NCBI RefSeq assembly: GCF_030695525.1 | Contig: NZ_JAUYSS010000067.1 | Location: 1-64,000 of the forward strand | Origin: Daejeonella sp. | GTDB taxonomy: Bacteria; Bacteroidota; Bacteroidia; Sphingobacteriales; Sphingobacteriaceae | Direction: 5' to 3' | Length of the DNA: 64,000 nucleotides | Shown here: positions 45,157 to 54,504 of the stretch, in pieces | Layout of the letters: every line of letters starts with the position of its first letter | Position numbering within the stretch: position 1 is the first letter of the stretch | Position numbers and translations under genes: made by a program | Notes under the pieces: generated by a model | Told to the model about the DNA's origin: nothing | Databases searched by the model: none | What the model saw: the letters and a program-made list of their open reading frames with translations, nothing else

Positions 45157-46458
45157 ATGACTGAAAAGGTATTAAAGAATTTAAAAATAGCATCCCTTAA
45201 CGAGATGCAGCGTGTTGCAATAGATGCTGCAGCGAATAAGGATACGATTATTTTAGCGCCTACAGGCTCCGGAAAAACTATTGCTTTCCTGATTCCCATG
45301 TTAAAACGACTTGAGGATTCAAAGCAAGGTGTTCAGGCAATGATTCTGGTGCCTTCGAGGGAATTGGCCATGCAAATTGAACAGGTTTTTAAAGCGATGC
45401 TTACAGGTTTTAAAGTCAATTGTTTTTATGGAGGACATCCTGTGAGGACGGAGAAGAACAACCTGACACAGGCCCCCGCTGTTTTGATTGGTACTCCCGG
45501 AAGGATAGCCTATCATATCCGTCATGAAAATTTAAACCCCGATTCTATCCATACCCTGGTATTGGATGAATTTGATAAGGCGCTGGAATTCGGTTTTGAA
45601 GATGATATGAGCTTTATTATCAGTCGTCTCAAAAACGTCAAAAGAAGAATACTGACTTCTGCGACAAAGATGGAGGGAATACCATTGTTTACCGGACTCG
45701 TACACCCTCTAGAGGTTAATTTCTTAAAGGATACCAATAGCCTTCCTAACCTAAAGATCAAATCAGTGATTTCTGATGCTGCGGATAAACTGGAGACCTT
45801 ATTCTCCCTGATATGTAAAATCGGGAATGGCTCAGCTTTGGTTTTTTGTAATCATAGGGAAGCGGTTGACAGGATCAGTGCTTTACTTTGGGATATGGGA
45901 TTAGACCATGGGGTATTTCATGGTGGAATGGAACAGGAAGATCGTGAGAAGGCTTTATTAAAATTTAGAAATGGCAGTTATCGACTTCTAATCACCACTG
46001 ATCTTGCTTCCAGAGGACTGGATATACCGGAGATTGATTATGTTATTCACTATCAGTTACCTCATAATGAAGAAAGCTTTCTGCATAGAAATGGGCGTAC
46101 TGCAAGGATGCATTCAAGTGGAACTGCCTATGTGATACTTACCGAAGCTGAACATCCATCTTTCCTCTCAGATAACATAGAAACAGTGCAACTGCCTGAA
46201 AAAGTTGTAGTCCCATCAAATACCGAATGGGCGACTTTGTACCTTGGAGCTGGCAGAAAGGATAAAATAAATAAGATTGATATTGTTGGCCTTTTAATGA
46301 AAAAAGGTAAATTGGATAAGGATGAACTGGGTTTGATAGAGGTTCAGGACTTTTCATCATACGCTGCTGTAAAGCGAAATAAAATTGATGCGGTTGTAAG
46401 ACTGCTGAAAATGGAAAAAATTAAGAATAAAAAAATCAAAATTGAAGTTTCCAGATAA
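45157..46458 (+). CDS. DEAD-box RNA helicase, DbpA-like, with DEFD motif
   Basis: The protein has 433 residues from the ATG at 45157. Motifs: Walker A APTGSGKT (34-41), PSREL (Ia), TPGR, DEFD (137-140) in place of DEAD, TSAT (III), the C-terminal RecA domain with DLASRGLD (V) and HRNGRTARM (VI). The last ~75 residues (TLYLGAGRKDKINKIDIVG...YAAVKRNKIDAVVRLL) match the DbpA RNA-binding domain, which in E. coli binds 23S rRNA hairpin 92. A role in ribosome assembly is likely. DUF1456 starts 5 bp downstream in the same operon. Confidence 0.9.
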   Translation: MTEKVLKNLKIASLNEMQRVAIDAAANKDTIILAPTGSGKTIAFLIPMLKRLEDSKQGVQAMILVPSRELAMQIEQVFKAMLTGFKVNCFYGGHPVRTEKNNLTQAPAVLIGTPGRIAYHIRHENLNPDSIHTLVLDEFDKALEFGFEDDMSFIISRLKNVKRRILTSATKMEGIPLFTGLVHPLEVNFLKDTNSLPNLKIKSVISDAADKLETLFSLICKIGNGSALVFCNHREAVDRISALLWDMGLDHGVFHGGMEQEDREKALLKFRNGSYRLLITTDLASRGLDIPEIDYVIHYQLPHNEESFLHRNGRTARMHSSGTAYVILTEAEHPSFLSDNIETVQLPEKVVVPSNTEWATLYLGAGRKDKINKIDIVGLLMKKGKLDKDELGLIEVQDFSSYAAVKRNKIDAVVRLLKMEKIKNKKIKIEVSR

Positions 46459-46463
46459 TTGAT

Positions 46464-46688
46464 ATGAGTAATAATGACATTATGAAAAAGCTTCGGGTAG
46501 CACTCAAGCTAAACGATCAGGAAATTGTTGATATACTTAAATTGGTAGATTTCTCAATTACCAAAGCCGAACTTGGAGCGATTTTCCGGAATAAGGAGCA
46601 TGAGAATTTTAAGCCTTGCGGTGATCAGATTCTTCGGAATTTCCTGAACGGACTGATTATTTATAAACGTGGTCCGAAACCGGAATAA
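46464..46688 (+). CDS. DUF1456 (YehS-like) small protein
   Basis: The protein has 74 residues and matches DUF1456: NNDIMKKLRVALKLNDQEIVDIL opens the domain, ITKAELGAIFRNKEH and LRNFLNGLIIYKRG close it. E. coli YehS has two such copies; this has one. It is 5 bp after the DbpA-like gene and is surely co-transcribed, which suggests a translation- or RNA-related role, inferred only from context. Confidence 0.88.
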   Translation: MSNNDIMKKLRVALKLNDQEIVDILKLVDFSITKAELGAIFRNKEHENFKPCGDQILRNFLNGLIIYKRGPKPE

Positions 46689-46695
46689 TACGTGG

Positions 46696-46735
46696 AAAGA
46701 TTATTTTCCTAACATTGGAAATAATCTTTTTATGT
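46696..46735 (+). terminator. Bidirectional terminator overlapping the PIG-L gene end
   Basis: AAAGATTATTTTCC and GGAAATAATCTTT flank TAACAT, then T run. The hairpin lies on the last codons of the convergent deacetylase gene (stop at 46701-46703). Confidence 0.75.
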
Positions 46736-47579
46736 CCTCCTCGCTTGGGCGGCTGCCATATTCACATATTTCAAATGATTCGGCAAACCTTACCTGCCCT
46801 GCTTTTGCTGTTCCATACCATTTTTCAAGACTGCTTTTAACCGCCGGGTTGATGCCGCTTCCCCTCAATTTCTTTATCCATTCCAAACGTTCAGTCTGTC
46901 CTTTTGGTACCTGGTTCTCAGACCTTCCAATCCATGGAAGCCACTCATAAAATTGTGACTGATGGGCATCCAGACTATATACCTTTTTGTCGATTACGCT
47001 AGTAATATCAACCGCAATATCCGGTTGAAAGGGATTAGGTTTTTTAAAATTATCCTGGAAATAAAGGAAAACCGGGTTCTTCCTTAGCGGAGGAGTATCC
47101 GGAGCAATATTTGGAACCCCAACCATAAATGCGGCATCCTGTACCAATATTCCTGTATAACGGTGGTCAGGATGATAGTCATTTGACCTTGGTGCAATAA
47201 CAACATCAGCATTCCATTCTCTGATCCTTTTGATGATCTCCATGCGGATGGCTAAGGTTGGAAGTAATTCCCCATCGTGATTATCCAATACTTCATAGCT
47301 AACTCCTAATCTTCTTGAAACTTCTTTTGTTTCTTCCAATCTCCTTTGGGCGAGCATTCCACCGCCCTCTTTCATATGACCTGCATCCCCATTGGTAACT
47401 GATAAAAATTTAACCTTATGCCCCAGTGCTACGAACAGAGCTGCAGTACCCCCTGATTTGATATCACAATCGTCGGGGTGTGCTCCAATCATAATGATTT
47501 GCAGTGGCTTTTCTTGTGCTATCACTACAGTAATCATCGGAAAAAGTAGAAATAACAGCTTTAAGAATTTTAGTCTCAT
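46701..47579 (-). CDS. Secreted PIG-L/LmbE-family deacetylase
   Basis: The protein has 292 residues. A signal peptide (1-~21, ending VVIAQE) makes it periplasmic. The zinc motif is AHPDDCDIKSGG (H-x-D-D), and the distal ligand is in NDYHPDHRYTG (HPDH). PIG-L enzymes remove N-acetyl groups from GlcNAc-containing sugars, glycolipids or small molecules. The start is next to the divergent DUF5690 gene, and the NahK-like kinase is beyond it, which suggests metabolism of amino sugars. Other substrates are possible. Confidence 0.9.
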   Translation of the reverse strand: MRLKFLKLLFLLFPMITVVIAQEKPLQIIMIGAHPDDCDIKSGGTAALFVALGHKVKFLSVTNGDAGHMKEGGGMLAQRRLEETKEVSRRLGVSYEVLDNHDGELLPTLAIRMEIIKRIREWNADVVIAPRSNDYHPDHRYTGILVQDAAFMVGVPNIAPDTPPLRKNPVFLYFQDNFKKPNPFQPDIAVDITSVIDKKVYSLDAHQSQFYEWLPWIGRSENQVPKGQTERLEWIKKLRGSGINPAVKSSLEKWYGTAKAGQVRFAESFEICEYGSRPSEEDIKRLFPMLGK

Positions 47580-47700
47580 GAGTTCGGGTTATATATGAGT
47601 TGAAGTTATACAATTCATGCTGAATTGAAAATTTTTGATCATTTTCAGGATCAACTTATTCCTGAATAATAATCAAGCATACCAGAAAATCCGAAGATCA

Positions 47701-47708
47701 TATTTTTG
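47701..47708 (+). promoter_or_regulatory. -7 box TATTTTTG before DUF5690
   Basis: This is a consensus box 63 bp before the ATG at 47772. No good -33 element was seen. Confidence 0.4.
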
Positions 47709-47771
47709 CATTGGCAAAGGTTTTACTACCTTCCTGCCTTAATGAGATTCTATTGATAGCCTGGAAATTGA

Positions 47772-49067
47772 ATGAGTTTATTTAAACCCGCATATATTAA
47801 AGGGAATTCCCTTCAGATAGGTTTGTATGCAGCCATCACCGTATTTCTGACCTACACTATGGTTTTTGGATTCAGAAAATCTTTTACTGTTGCAACCTTC
47901 GATGGGATGACAATTGCAGGATACAGTTATAAAACTGTATTGGTAATCTCCCAGATGTTAGGTTATATGCTTGCAAAGTTCTACGGGATAAAGTATATAT
48001 CTGAACTAAAACGACATGGACGTGGAAAGATCATTCTTGTATTAACGCTCATAGCATGGCTAAGCTGGTTGTTTTTTGCGCTGGTTCCTGCTCCATATAA
48101 TGTACTTTTTCTGTTCATTAATGGCTTTCCATTGGGGATGTTATGGGGAGTTGTGTTCTCCTATGTTGAAGGTAGAAGGAGTACTGATTTTATAGGTGCA
48201 ACGCTTGCTGTAAGCTTCATCTTCGCTTCCGGCTTTGTGAAAACAGTTGGAGCCTGGTTAATGCTGAACTTTAATATTACGGAATTCTGGGTTCCTTTTT
48301 ATACCGGATTGGTGTTTGCAGCCCCATTGCTGCTATTTGTCTACCTTATCGAAAAAATTCCGGCACCTGATGATGAAGATATTGCATACAGGATGGACAG
48401 GGTTCCAATGTTAGCTGCTGACCGTAAAAAGTTTATCAGAATGTTTTTTCCCGGACTTGCAGCCTGTATCCTGATCTATACCTTCGCAACTATTTTCAGG
48501 GATATGCGGGATAATTTCAGTGCTGAAATGTGGAAGGAAATGGGCTTTTTTGATAAACCCGATCTCTTTGCGAAGACTGAAACGCCAATAACCATCATTA
48601 TTCTGGTACTCATTGGTAGTATGGTACTGATCAAAGATAGTTTTAAAGCCTTTATGCTTTCCCATTTTTTCATTGGATTTGGTTTTGTGCTGGCGGGAAT
48701 ATGCTCTTACCTCTTTATTTCTGGTGCGATGGCACCTGTATGGTGGATGACGCTCGTTGGGCTTGGCTTGTATATGGTCTATATTCCGTTTAATTCTGTG
48801 TTTTTTGAACGAATGATTGCAAGTTTTAAACATACCGGGAACGTAGGTTTTCTGATTTACCTCGCAGATTCTTTCGGTTATGTTGGAAGTGTTGGGGTTA
48901 TGCTTAGCAAAGAGATCTTTAAAGTACAGCTAAATTGGGTAACCTTCTTTTCCAATAGTGTCATTGGCTTATCGGTAGTCGGACTAGCTCTGACAGTCTT
49001 TTCATTTATTTACTTTTATACAAAATATCAAGCATTGGTTTTAAGTAAGCCATCCTCCGAACATTAA
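47772..49067 (+). CDS. DUF5690 family MFS-like membrane transporter
   Basis: The protein has 431 residues and about 11-12 membrane helices, with the length and helix pattern of a major facilitator. The start (LYAAITVFLTYTMVFGFRKSFTVATFDG) and the helical hairpin FLFINGFPLGMLWGVVFSYVEGRR are typical of Bacteroidota DUF5690. The next gene on the same strand, 24 bp later, is a NahK-like sugar kinase, so the natural guess is a sugar permease for N-acetylhexosamines or related sugars. No biochemical assignment is available to me. Confidence 0.88.
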   Translation: MSLFKPAYIKGNSLQIGLYAAITVFLTYTMVFGFRKSFTVATFDGMTIAGYSYKTVLVISQMLGYMLAKFYGIKYISELKRHGRGKIILVLTLIAWLSWLFFALVPAPYNVLFLFINGFPLGMLWGVVFSYVEGRRSTDFIGATLAVSFIFASGFVKTVGAWLMLNFNITEFWVPFYTGLVFAAPLLLFVYLIEKIPAPDDEDIAYRMDRVPMLAADRKKFIRMFFPGLAACILIYTFATIFRDMRDNFSAEMWKEMGFFDKPDLFAKTETPITIIILVLIGSMVLIKDSFKAFMLSHFFIGFGFVLAGICSYLFISGAMAPVWWMTLVGLGLYMVYIPFNSVFFERMIASFKHTGNVGFLIYLADSFGYVGSVGVMLSKEIFKVQLNWVTFFSNSVIGLSVVGLALTVFSFIYFYTKYQALVLSKPSSEH

Positions 49068-49091
49068 TCTAGAAATTTCGCTTTAATCAAA

Positions 49092-50174
49092 ATGGAAAAT
49101 CAACTCATCGATCAAGTTCTAAATGAATATGGATTTGAAGCCGGTCAGGTAAATTATAAGCCCTTTGGAACGGGTCATATTAATTCCACCTGGTTAATAA
49201 GTATTCAAAATAGTTCAGAACAGTTCATATTGCAAAGTATTAACAGCAATGTATTTAAGGAGCCGGAAATTATTGCCGCCAATGTGAAGCTGTTATCAGA
49301 TTATCTTAAAAAACACAATCCTGATTATCTTTTTGTGGGTGCTATTCCAACCCGGGATGGGAAAGAAATGGCTTTTGTAGGGGATATTTACTGGAGGCTG
49401 ACTGATTTTATAAAAAATTCGGTTTCATTTGATACGCTGAGTGACCCTGACCAGGCCTACGAAGCTGCCATGCAGTTTGGGAGGTTAAACAGGTTACTCG
49501 CTGATTTTGATGCTTCTCAGTTGAAAGAAACCATTCCGGGTTTTCACGATCTTGGATTGCGTTATAAGCAATTTGCCGAGGCGCTGGAGAATACATCTGA
49601 AACATTTAAACAAAAGGCGGGGCCTGAAATTCAGAAGGCCAGACACTATTCCTTTATTCTCGACTATTTTAATTCATTTAAGAATTCGCGTGATTTCCCC
49701 AACAGGGCGATGCACCATGATACCAAGATCAGCAATATGCTGTTTGATAAAGATACCATGAAGGGTATTTGTGTGATTGATCTGGATACAATGATGTCAG
49801 GAAAGTTTATTTCAGATCTGGGTGATATGATGCGGACTTACCTCTGTGCCTTTTCAGAAAACGAACCGGACACAGATAAGATCTTTATTCGTATAGAATA
49901 TTTTGAGGCTATTGTCAGAGGATATTTGCACGAAATGGGCTCTATTTTAACTGAAATTGAAAAGGATTTGATCTTGTTTTCCGGAAAGTACCTGATTTAT
50001 ATGCAGGCAATCAGGTTCTTAAGTGATTATCTGAATGGAAATATTTATTATCCTATCTCTTATCCGGAGCAAAACCTCGATCGCACAAGAAATCAGTTTA
50101 AATTATTAGCTGAATTTTTTGAAAAGGAGAAAATATTGGTGGGTATCGTAAATCAGTGTTTAAAAGAGAATTAA
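49092..50174 (+). CDS. NahK-like aminoglycoside-phosphotransferase-fold sugar kinase
   Basis: The protein has 360 residues. It closely follows the pattern of Bifidobacterium N-acetylhexosamine 1-kinase: FGTGHINSTWL near the start, FILQSINSNVF, ADFDASQLKETIPGFHD near 135, the catalytic HHDTKISNML and Mg-binding VIDLDTMMSGKFISDLGD, and IRFLSDYLNGNIYYPISYPEQNLDRTR near the end. It probably phosphorylates GlcNAc or GalNAc at C1. It pairs with the DUF5690 transporter in one operon and the divergent PIG-L deacetylase. Confidence 0.87.
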   Translation: MENQLIDQVLNEYGFEAGQVNYKPFGTGHINSTWLISIQNSSEQFILQSINSNVFKEPEIIAANVKLLSDYLKKHNPDYLFVGAIPTRDGKEMAFVGDIYWRLTDFIKNSVSFDTLSDPDQAYEAAMQFGRLNRLLADFDASQLKETIPGFHDLGLRYKQFAEALENTSETFKQKAGPEIQKARHYSFILDYFNSFKNSRDFPNRAMHHDTKISNMLFDKDTMKGICVIDLDTMMSGKFISDLGDMMRTYLCAFSENEPDTDKIFIRIEYFEAIVRGYLHEMGSILTEIEKDLILFSGKYLIYMQAIRFLSDYLNGNIYYPISYPEQNLDRTRNQFKLLAEFFEKEKILVGIVNQCLKEN

Positions 50175-50286
50175 ACGAATTTTTAGTCCAATGCTGGCTA
50201 TGACTGTTTGTATACCTGTATTTTTAGTTCTCCTTACCAAAAATTAAATTAGCCGAATTTAATTTTGTTTTTTATATATTTATTTA

Positions 50287-50311
50287 TTGCAAATAAATAA
50301 GTAATTTGCAA
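50287..50311 (+). repeat. Inverted repeat upstream of the cold-shock gene
   Basis: TTGCAAAT and ATTTGCAA are perfect 8-bp inverted arms with a 9-nt spacer, 38-62 bp upstream of the ATG at 50349. Position suits an operator or part of a structured cold-shock leader. Confidence 0.45.
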
Positions 50312-50348
50312 TAACACTTAACAAATTAAACAACTAAACTATTTATTA

Positions 50349-50537
50349 ATGGAAACCGGTACAGTAAAATTTTTCAACGAGTCCAAAGGATTCGGATTTA
50401 TTACCCAAGAGGATGGCAAAGAAATTTTTGTTCACGTAAGCGGACTTAAACAGGATATAAGACAAAATGATAAAGTAGAGTTCGATGTTGAAGAAGGTAA
50501 AAAAGGCTTAAGCGCAGTTAACGTAAGGTTAGCTTAA
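50349..50537 (+). CDS. Cold-shock domain protein
   Basis: The protein has 62 residues and forms a single cold-shock OB fold: GTVKFFNESKGFGFI (RNP1-like KGFGFI) and IFVHVSG (RNP2-like). It binds single-stranded RNA or DNA as a chaperone. Its 5' region has an inverted repeat that could fold the leader. A terminator shared with clpB follows. Confidence 0.95.
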   Translation: METGTVKFFNESKGFGFITQEDGKEIFVHVSGLKQDIRQNDKVEFDVEEGKKGLSAVNVRLA

Positions 50538-50577
50538 ACTTTTAATCATTCTATTCGGATATTGATATTACATCCTA

Positions 50578-50620
50578 ACAAAAAAGCCGTGCAGATTTAG
50601 ATCTTCACGGCTTTTTTCTT
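50578..50620 (+). terminator. Bidirectional terminator between csp and clpB
   Basis: AAAAAAGCCGTG and CACGGCTTTTTT arms enclose a 14-nt loop between convergent genes. Confidence 0.9.
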
Positions 50621-50633
50621 TAATAATTCAGGC

Positions 50634-53234
50634 TCATGCTTTGTCTGCATTCAGAAATACAAATTGATTGTCAAATACATCCAGTTTAATTCTACTGTCT
50701 TTATCTATTTTCCCCGAAAGGATTTCTTTTGATAATTCATTCAAAATTCTCTTCTGTATAACTCTTTTCAAAGGGCGTGCTCCAAATTGCGGATCATATC
50801 CCAATTGTGCCAGCCAGTCGAGCGCTTCTTCAGAAGCTTCAATTTCAATACCCATTTCAGCTAAAGTACTTTGTACACCTTTGAACTGAAGTGTTACGAT
50901 ATCCCTGAGTTCGTTCCGGTTAAGCGGAGTAAACATAATCAGTTCATCGATACGGTTTAAAAATTCAGGTCTGATAGTTTGCTTCAAGAGATCAAAAAGT
51001 TCAGTCTTTGTTTTGGCAATGACTTCATCCCTGTTTATTTCGTTCAGATCTTTAAAATTATCCTGTATCAGGTGAGAGCCAATATTGGAGGTCATAATGA
51101 TGATTGTATTTTTGAAATCAACCAAACGTCCTTTATTATCTGTCAATCTCCCATCATCCAATACCTGTAATAAAATATTAAACACATCCGGATGGGCTTT
51201 TTCTATTTCATCCAATAGAATTACTGAATAGGGTTTTCTTCTTACTGCTTCTGTTAACTGTCCGCCTTCATCATATCCAACATATCCCGGAGGCGCACCA
51301 ATCAGTCGCGAAACAGCATGGCGCTCCTGATATTCACTCATATCAATCCGGATCATTGCATGCTCATCATTGAATAGATAATCTGCTAAAGCTTTGGCAA
51401 GCTCGGTTTTGCCTACACCAGTGGTTCCCAGGAAAATAAATGAGCCAATTGGCTTGCGCTTATCCTGCAATCCGGCGCGTGAGCGTCGAATAGCATCAGA
51501 AATAGCTTCAATAGCTTCATCCTGCCCGGCTACACGTTTATGGAGTTCAGCTTCCATATGTAGCAGCTTTTCGCGTTCACTCTGTATCATTTTGGTAACC
51601 GGAACACCTGTCCAGCGTGAGACAATACCGGCAATATCTTCTGAAGTTACTTCTTCTTTCAGCATTCGGTTGTCGACCTGAGTTTCGGCCAGTTGTTGCT
51701 TCAATTGCTCAACCTTGTCCTGGGCTTCCTTGATCTTACCATATCTCAGTTCAGCAACTTTGCCATAATCCCCTGCACGCTCGGCCTGATCTGCTTCTAG
51801 TTTAAAGTTCTCTATTTGCTCCCCCTCATTATTAATCGCATCAACCAAATCTTTTTCAGCCTTCCAGCGAGCCTTAAGCGAATCGCGTTCACTCGAAAGG
51901 TTCGCTATCTCCTCTGAAAGTTCTTTTACTTTTTTCTCGTCATTTTCTCTCTTAATGGCCTCGCGTTCAATTTCAAGCTGCATGATCTTGCGATCCAGTT
52001 CATCTACAGCTTCAGGCACCGAGTCCATTTCTAAACGAAGTTTTGAAGCAGCTTCGTCCATAAGGTCAATAGCCTTGTCGGGAAGGAAACGGTCAGAAAT
52101 ATAACGTTGCGATAATTCAACTGCGGCAATTATGGCTTCATCCTTGATTCTTACCTTGTGGTGTGTCTCATATCTTTCCTTTAAACCCCGTAGAATAGAA
52201 ATTGCATCCTGGGTGTTTGGTTCATCAACCATTACCTTTTGAAAGCGACGCTCTAATGCTTTGTCTTTCTCGAAGTATTTCTGGTATTCATTCAGGGTAG
52301 TTGCTCCGATAGCACGTAGTTCTCCCCGAGCAAGTGCAGGTTTAAGGATATTTGCAGCATCCATTGCGCCTTCTCCACCTCCGGCACCTACCAGCGTATG
52401 GATCTCATCAATAAAGAGGATGATTTCGCCATCACTTTGAGTTACTTCTTTGATTACTGCTTTCAAACGCTCTTCAAACTCACCTTTATATTTTGCTCCT
52501 GCAATCAGGGCACCCATATCCAAAGAGAAAACGGTTTTGGTCTTCAGATTTTCGGGCACATCTCCCTGTATGATTCTAAAGGCAATTCCCTCCGCTATAG
52601 CAGTTTTACCTACCCCTGGCTCTCCAATCAGAATCGGATTGTTTTTAGTACGTCGTGAAAGAATCTGAATAACCCTTCTGATCTCTTCGTCTCGACCAAT
52701 TACCGGATCGAGCTTGCCAGATTCTGCATATTCATTCAAATTGCGGGCATATTTATTCAGTGCATTATAGGTGGCTTCTGCATTCTGATCAGTGACTCTG
52801 GTATTTCCCCGAAGCTCCAGAATCGCTTTCTTCAGATCTTTTTGATTTACACCCGCATCTTTTAGAATAGAGCTAACCTTATCGCCTGTTTCAAGCAATC
52901 CCATAAGGACATGCTCTACAGAAACAAATTCATCTTTAAATTCTTTTAAATAAGAAACTGCTTTTTGCAGCGCAGAATTGGCTCCTGAAGAAAGGTAAAT
53001 CTCACTTCCGCTGACTTTTGGAAAGCTTTGGATCTGAGCATCCAGAACTTCAGAAATCCGGTTAATATTGACATTTAGTTTTTTCAGAAGGTAGCTGATC
53101 ACATTCTCATCAACACTTAATAATCCTTTCAGTATGTGTGCAGTTTCTATAGCCTGCTGCTGATTGCCGCCTGCTATTTCGGAAGCTTTCTGAATTGCTT
53201 CCTGTGCTTTGATGGTGAAGTTGTTTAGATTCAT
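50634..53234 (-). CDS. clpB: ATP-dependent chaperone ClpB
   Basis: The protein has 866 residues, standard for ClpB, the hexameric disaggregase that works with DnaK. Order: N-domain ([15 protein letters not shown] and [10 protein letters not shown]), NBD1 with GEPGVGKT near 205 and pore [10 protein letters not shown], a coiled-coil M-domain around 410-520 ([16 protein letters not shown]), NBD2 with GTTGVGKT near 605 and pore GYVGYDEGG, and the C-terminal [10 protein letters not shown] sensor 2. All Walker residues are intact. It is monocistronic. Confidence 0.97.
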   Translation of the reverse strand: MNLNNFTIKAQEAIQKASEIAGGNQQQAIETAHILKGLLSVDENVISYLLKKLNVNINRISEVLDAQIQSFPKVSGSEIYLSSGANSALQKAVSYLKEFKDEFVSVEHVLMGLLETGDKVSSILKDAGVNQKDLKKAILELRGNTRVTDQNAEATYNALNKYARNLNEYAESGKLDPVIGRDEEIRRVIQILSRRTKNNPILIGEPGVGKTAIAEGIAFRIIQGDVPENLKTKTVFSLDMGALIAGAKYKGEFEERLKAVIKEVTQSDGEIILFIDEIHTLVGAGGGEGAMDAANILKPALARGELRAIGATTLNEYQKYFEKDKALERRFQKVMVDEPNTQDAISILRGLKERYETHHKVRIKDEAIIAAVELSQRYISDRFLPDKAIDLMDEAASKLRLEMDSVPEAVDELDRKIMQLEIEREAIKRENDEKKVKELSEEIANLSSERDSLKARWKAEKDLVDAINNEGEQIENFKLEADQAERAGDYGKVAELRYGKIKEAQDKVEQLKQQLAETQVDNRMLKEEVTSEDIAGIVSRWTGVPVTKMIQSEREKLLHMEAELHKRVAGQDEAIEAISDAIRRSRAGLQDKRKPIGSFIFLGTTGVGKTELAKALADYLFNDEHAMIRIDMSEYQERHAVSRLIGAPPGYVGYDEGGQLTEAVRRKPYSVILLDEIEKAHPDVFNILLQVLDDGRLTDNKGRLVDFKNTIIIMTSNIGSHLIQDNFKDLNEINRDEVIAKTKTELFDLLKQTIRPEFLNRIDELIMFTPLNRNELRDIVTLQFKGVQSTLAEMGIEIEASEEALDWLAQLGYDPQFGARPLKRVIQKRILNELSKEILSGKIDKDSRIKLDVFDNQFVFLNADKA

Positions 53235-53438
53235 AGTACCAATATACCCTCAAATTAATTGCCATTTTTGTTTAAAATTGACGAGCTGAAATTTTGTCAG
53301 TAACACTTCAGTTATTACTGACTAAATGTCTGATAATTAGTATATTGTACTGATAAATTGTCTTATTGAATTAAATCAGAGGGACAGGAGATAGGAATCT
53401 GTTTTGCAGGACAAGATTAGTAAAGAAATTAAATTTGT

Positions 53439-53840
53439 TTATTTTGACAGAAGGGCTTTAAGTTGAGCTGCTTCATGATCTACTAGTTTTTGCAGCGGTC
53501 CGGAAACAATCATTTTCATCATCATGTTCAGGTCTGCAGTAATGGTATAGACAGCTTCTGTTTTTCCATCGCCTAGGTCATTAAGGGTCCATTTTAATTC
53601 CAGTTCGAATGGAGCTGCTTCTGATGGTTTGACAACAATTTCTTTATCTTTTGTTATGGAAGAGACCTTTAAAGCCAGTTTTGCCATATTTTGTATGGTG
53701 AAACGGGCTTCATCTTTTGTTGAGGACCAATTGTAAATATTCTCAGGCATCAACTGCTGATGGTTATTCAGGTCGGCCAGGAAATCGAATACCTCTGTAA
53801 GCGGTCTGTCGATAGATACTGTGCTTTCAATGGTTGTCAT
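53439..53840 (-). CDS. SRPBCC-family protein
   Basis: The protein has 133 residues with a START-like fold: TIESTVSIDRPLTEVFDFLADLNNHQQLMP opens it and the C-terminal helix LQKLVDHEAAQLKALL closes it; strands between carry WSSTKDEARFTIQNMAKLALK and ELELKWTLND. Polyketide cyclase-like or CoxG-like hydrophobic ligand binding is possible. It starts 10 bp after pyrE and is likely in the same transcript. Confidence 0.8.
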   Translation of the reverse strand: MTTIESTVSIDRPLTEVFDFLADLNNHQQLMPENIYNWSSTKDEARFTIQNMAKLALKVSSITKDKEIVVKPSEAAPFELELKWTLNDLGDGKTEAVYTITADLNMMMKMIVSGPLQKLVDHEAAQLKALLSK

Positions 53841-53850
53841 ATGACCAGGT

Positions 53851-54504
53851 TTAGCTTACTAAGGTCTTTCCCCAGTTCTGAGGATCTTCACGCCATGCTC
53901 GTAATAATTTCAAATCATCTGCTGAAACAAAACTATGTTCGGCAGCATAGTCGATCAAAGCATTATAATTTGAAAGTGTAAGGAAACGGCATTTTGCTTT
54001 TTTGAAATTTTCATCAGCAGCGTCAAAGCCATAGTTAAATATTCCAACTAATCCCGCTACTTCACAACCGGCCTCCCGAAGCGCCTGAACTGCCTGTAAA
54101 CTACTATTTCCGGTTGAGATAAGATCTTCTACAACTACAACCCTCTGGCCTGCTGAAAATTCGCCTTCAATCAGATTCCCTCTGCCATGCTCTTTGGCTT
54201 TTGCTCTCACATAAATGAATGGTAAGCCCAGTTCCTGTGCCACCAGAACCCCCTGTGGAATCCCGGCAGTTGCCACTCCGGCAATTACAGAAACAGAACC
54301 GAATTCTTCCTGAATCAAAGAAGAAAGTTTTTGCCTGATATAGGTACGGATAGATGGATGCGATAAAGTGATGCGATTGTCGCAGTAAATAGGGGATTTC
54401 CAACCTGAAGCCCATGTAAATGGGTTGTTGGGTTGTAATTTAATTGCTTTAATTTGTAGCAAAAATTCAGCTACTTTTTGTTCAATCTCACTCTTGTTAA
54501 TCAT
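53851..54504 (-). CDS. pyrE: Orotate phosphoribosyltransferase
   Basis: The protein has 217 residues, the usual PyrE length. It converts orotate and PRPP to OMP. FTWASGWKSPIYCDNR (orotate binding), VIAGVATAGIPQG, YVRAKAKEHGRGNLIEG (flexible loop) and the PRPP signature VVVVEDLISTGNSS are all seen. Its start codon overlaps that of the divergent NUDIX gene by two bases (CATG at 54502-54505), so regulatory regions must lie inside each other's coding sequence. Confidence 0.96.
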   Translation of the reverse strand: MINKSEIEQKVAEFLLQIKAIKLQPNNPFTWASGWKSPIYCDNRITLSHPSIRTYIRQKLSSLIQEEFGSVSVIAGVATAGIPQGVLVAQELGLPFIYVRAKAKEHGRGNLIEGEFSAGQRVVVVEDLISTGNSSLQAVQALREAGCEVAGLVGIFNYGFDAADENFKKAKCRFLTLSNYNALIDYAAEHSFVSADDLKLLRAWREDPQNWGKTLVS

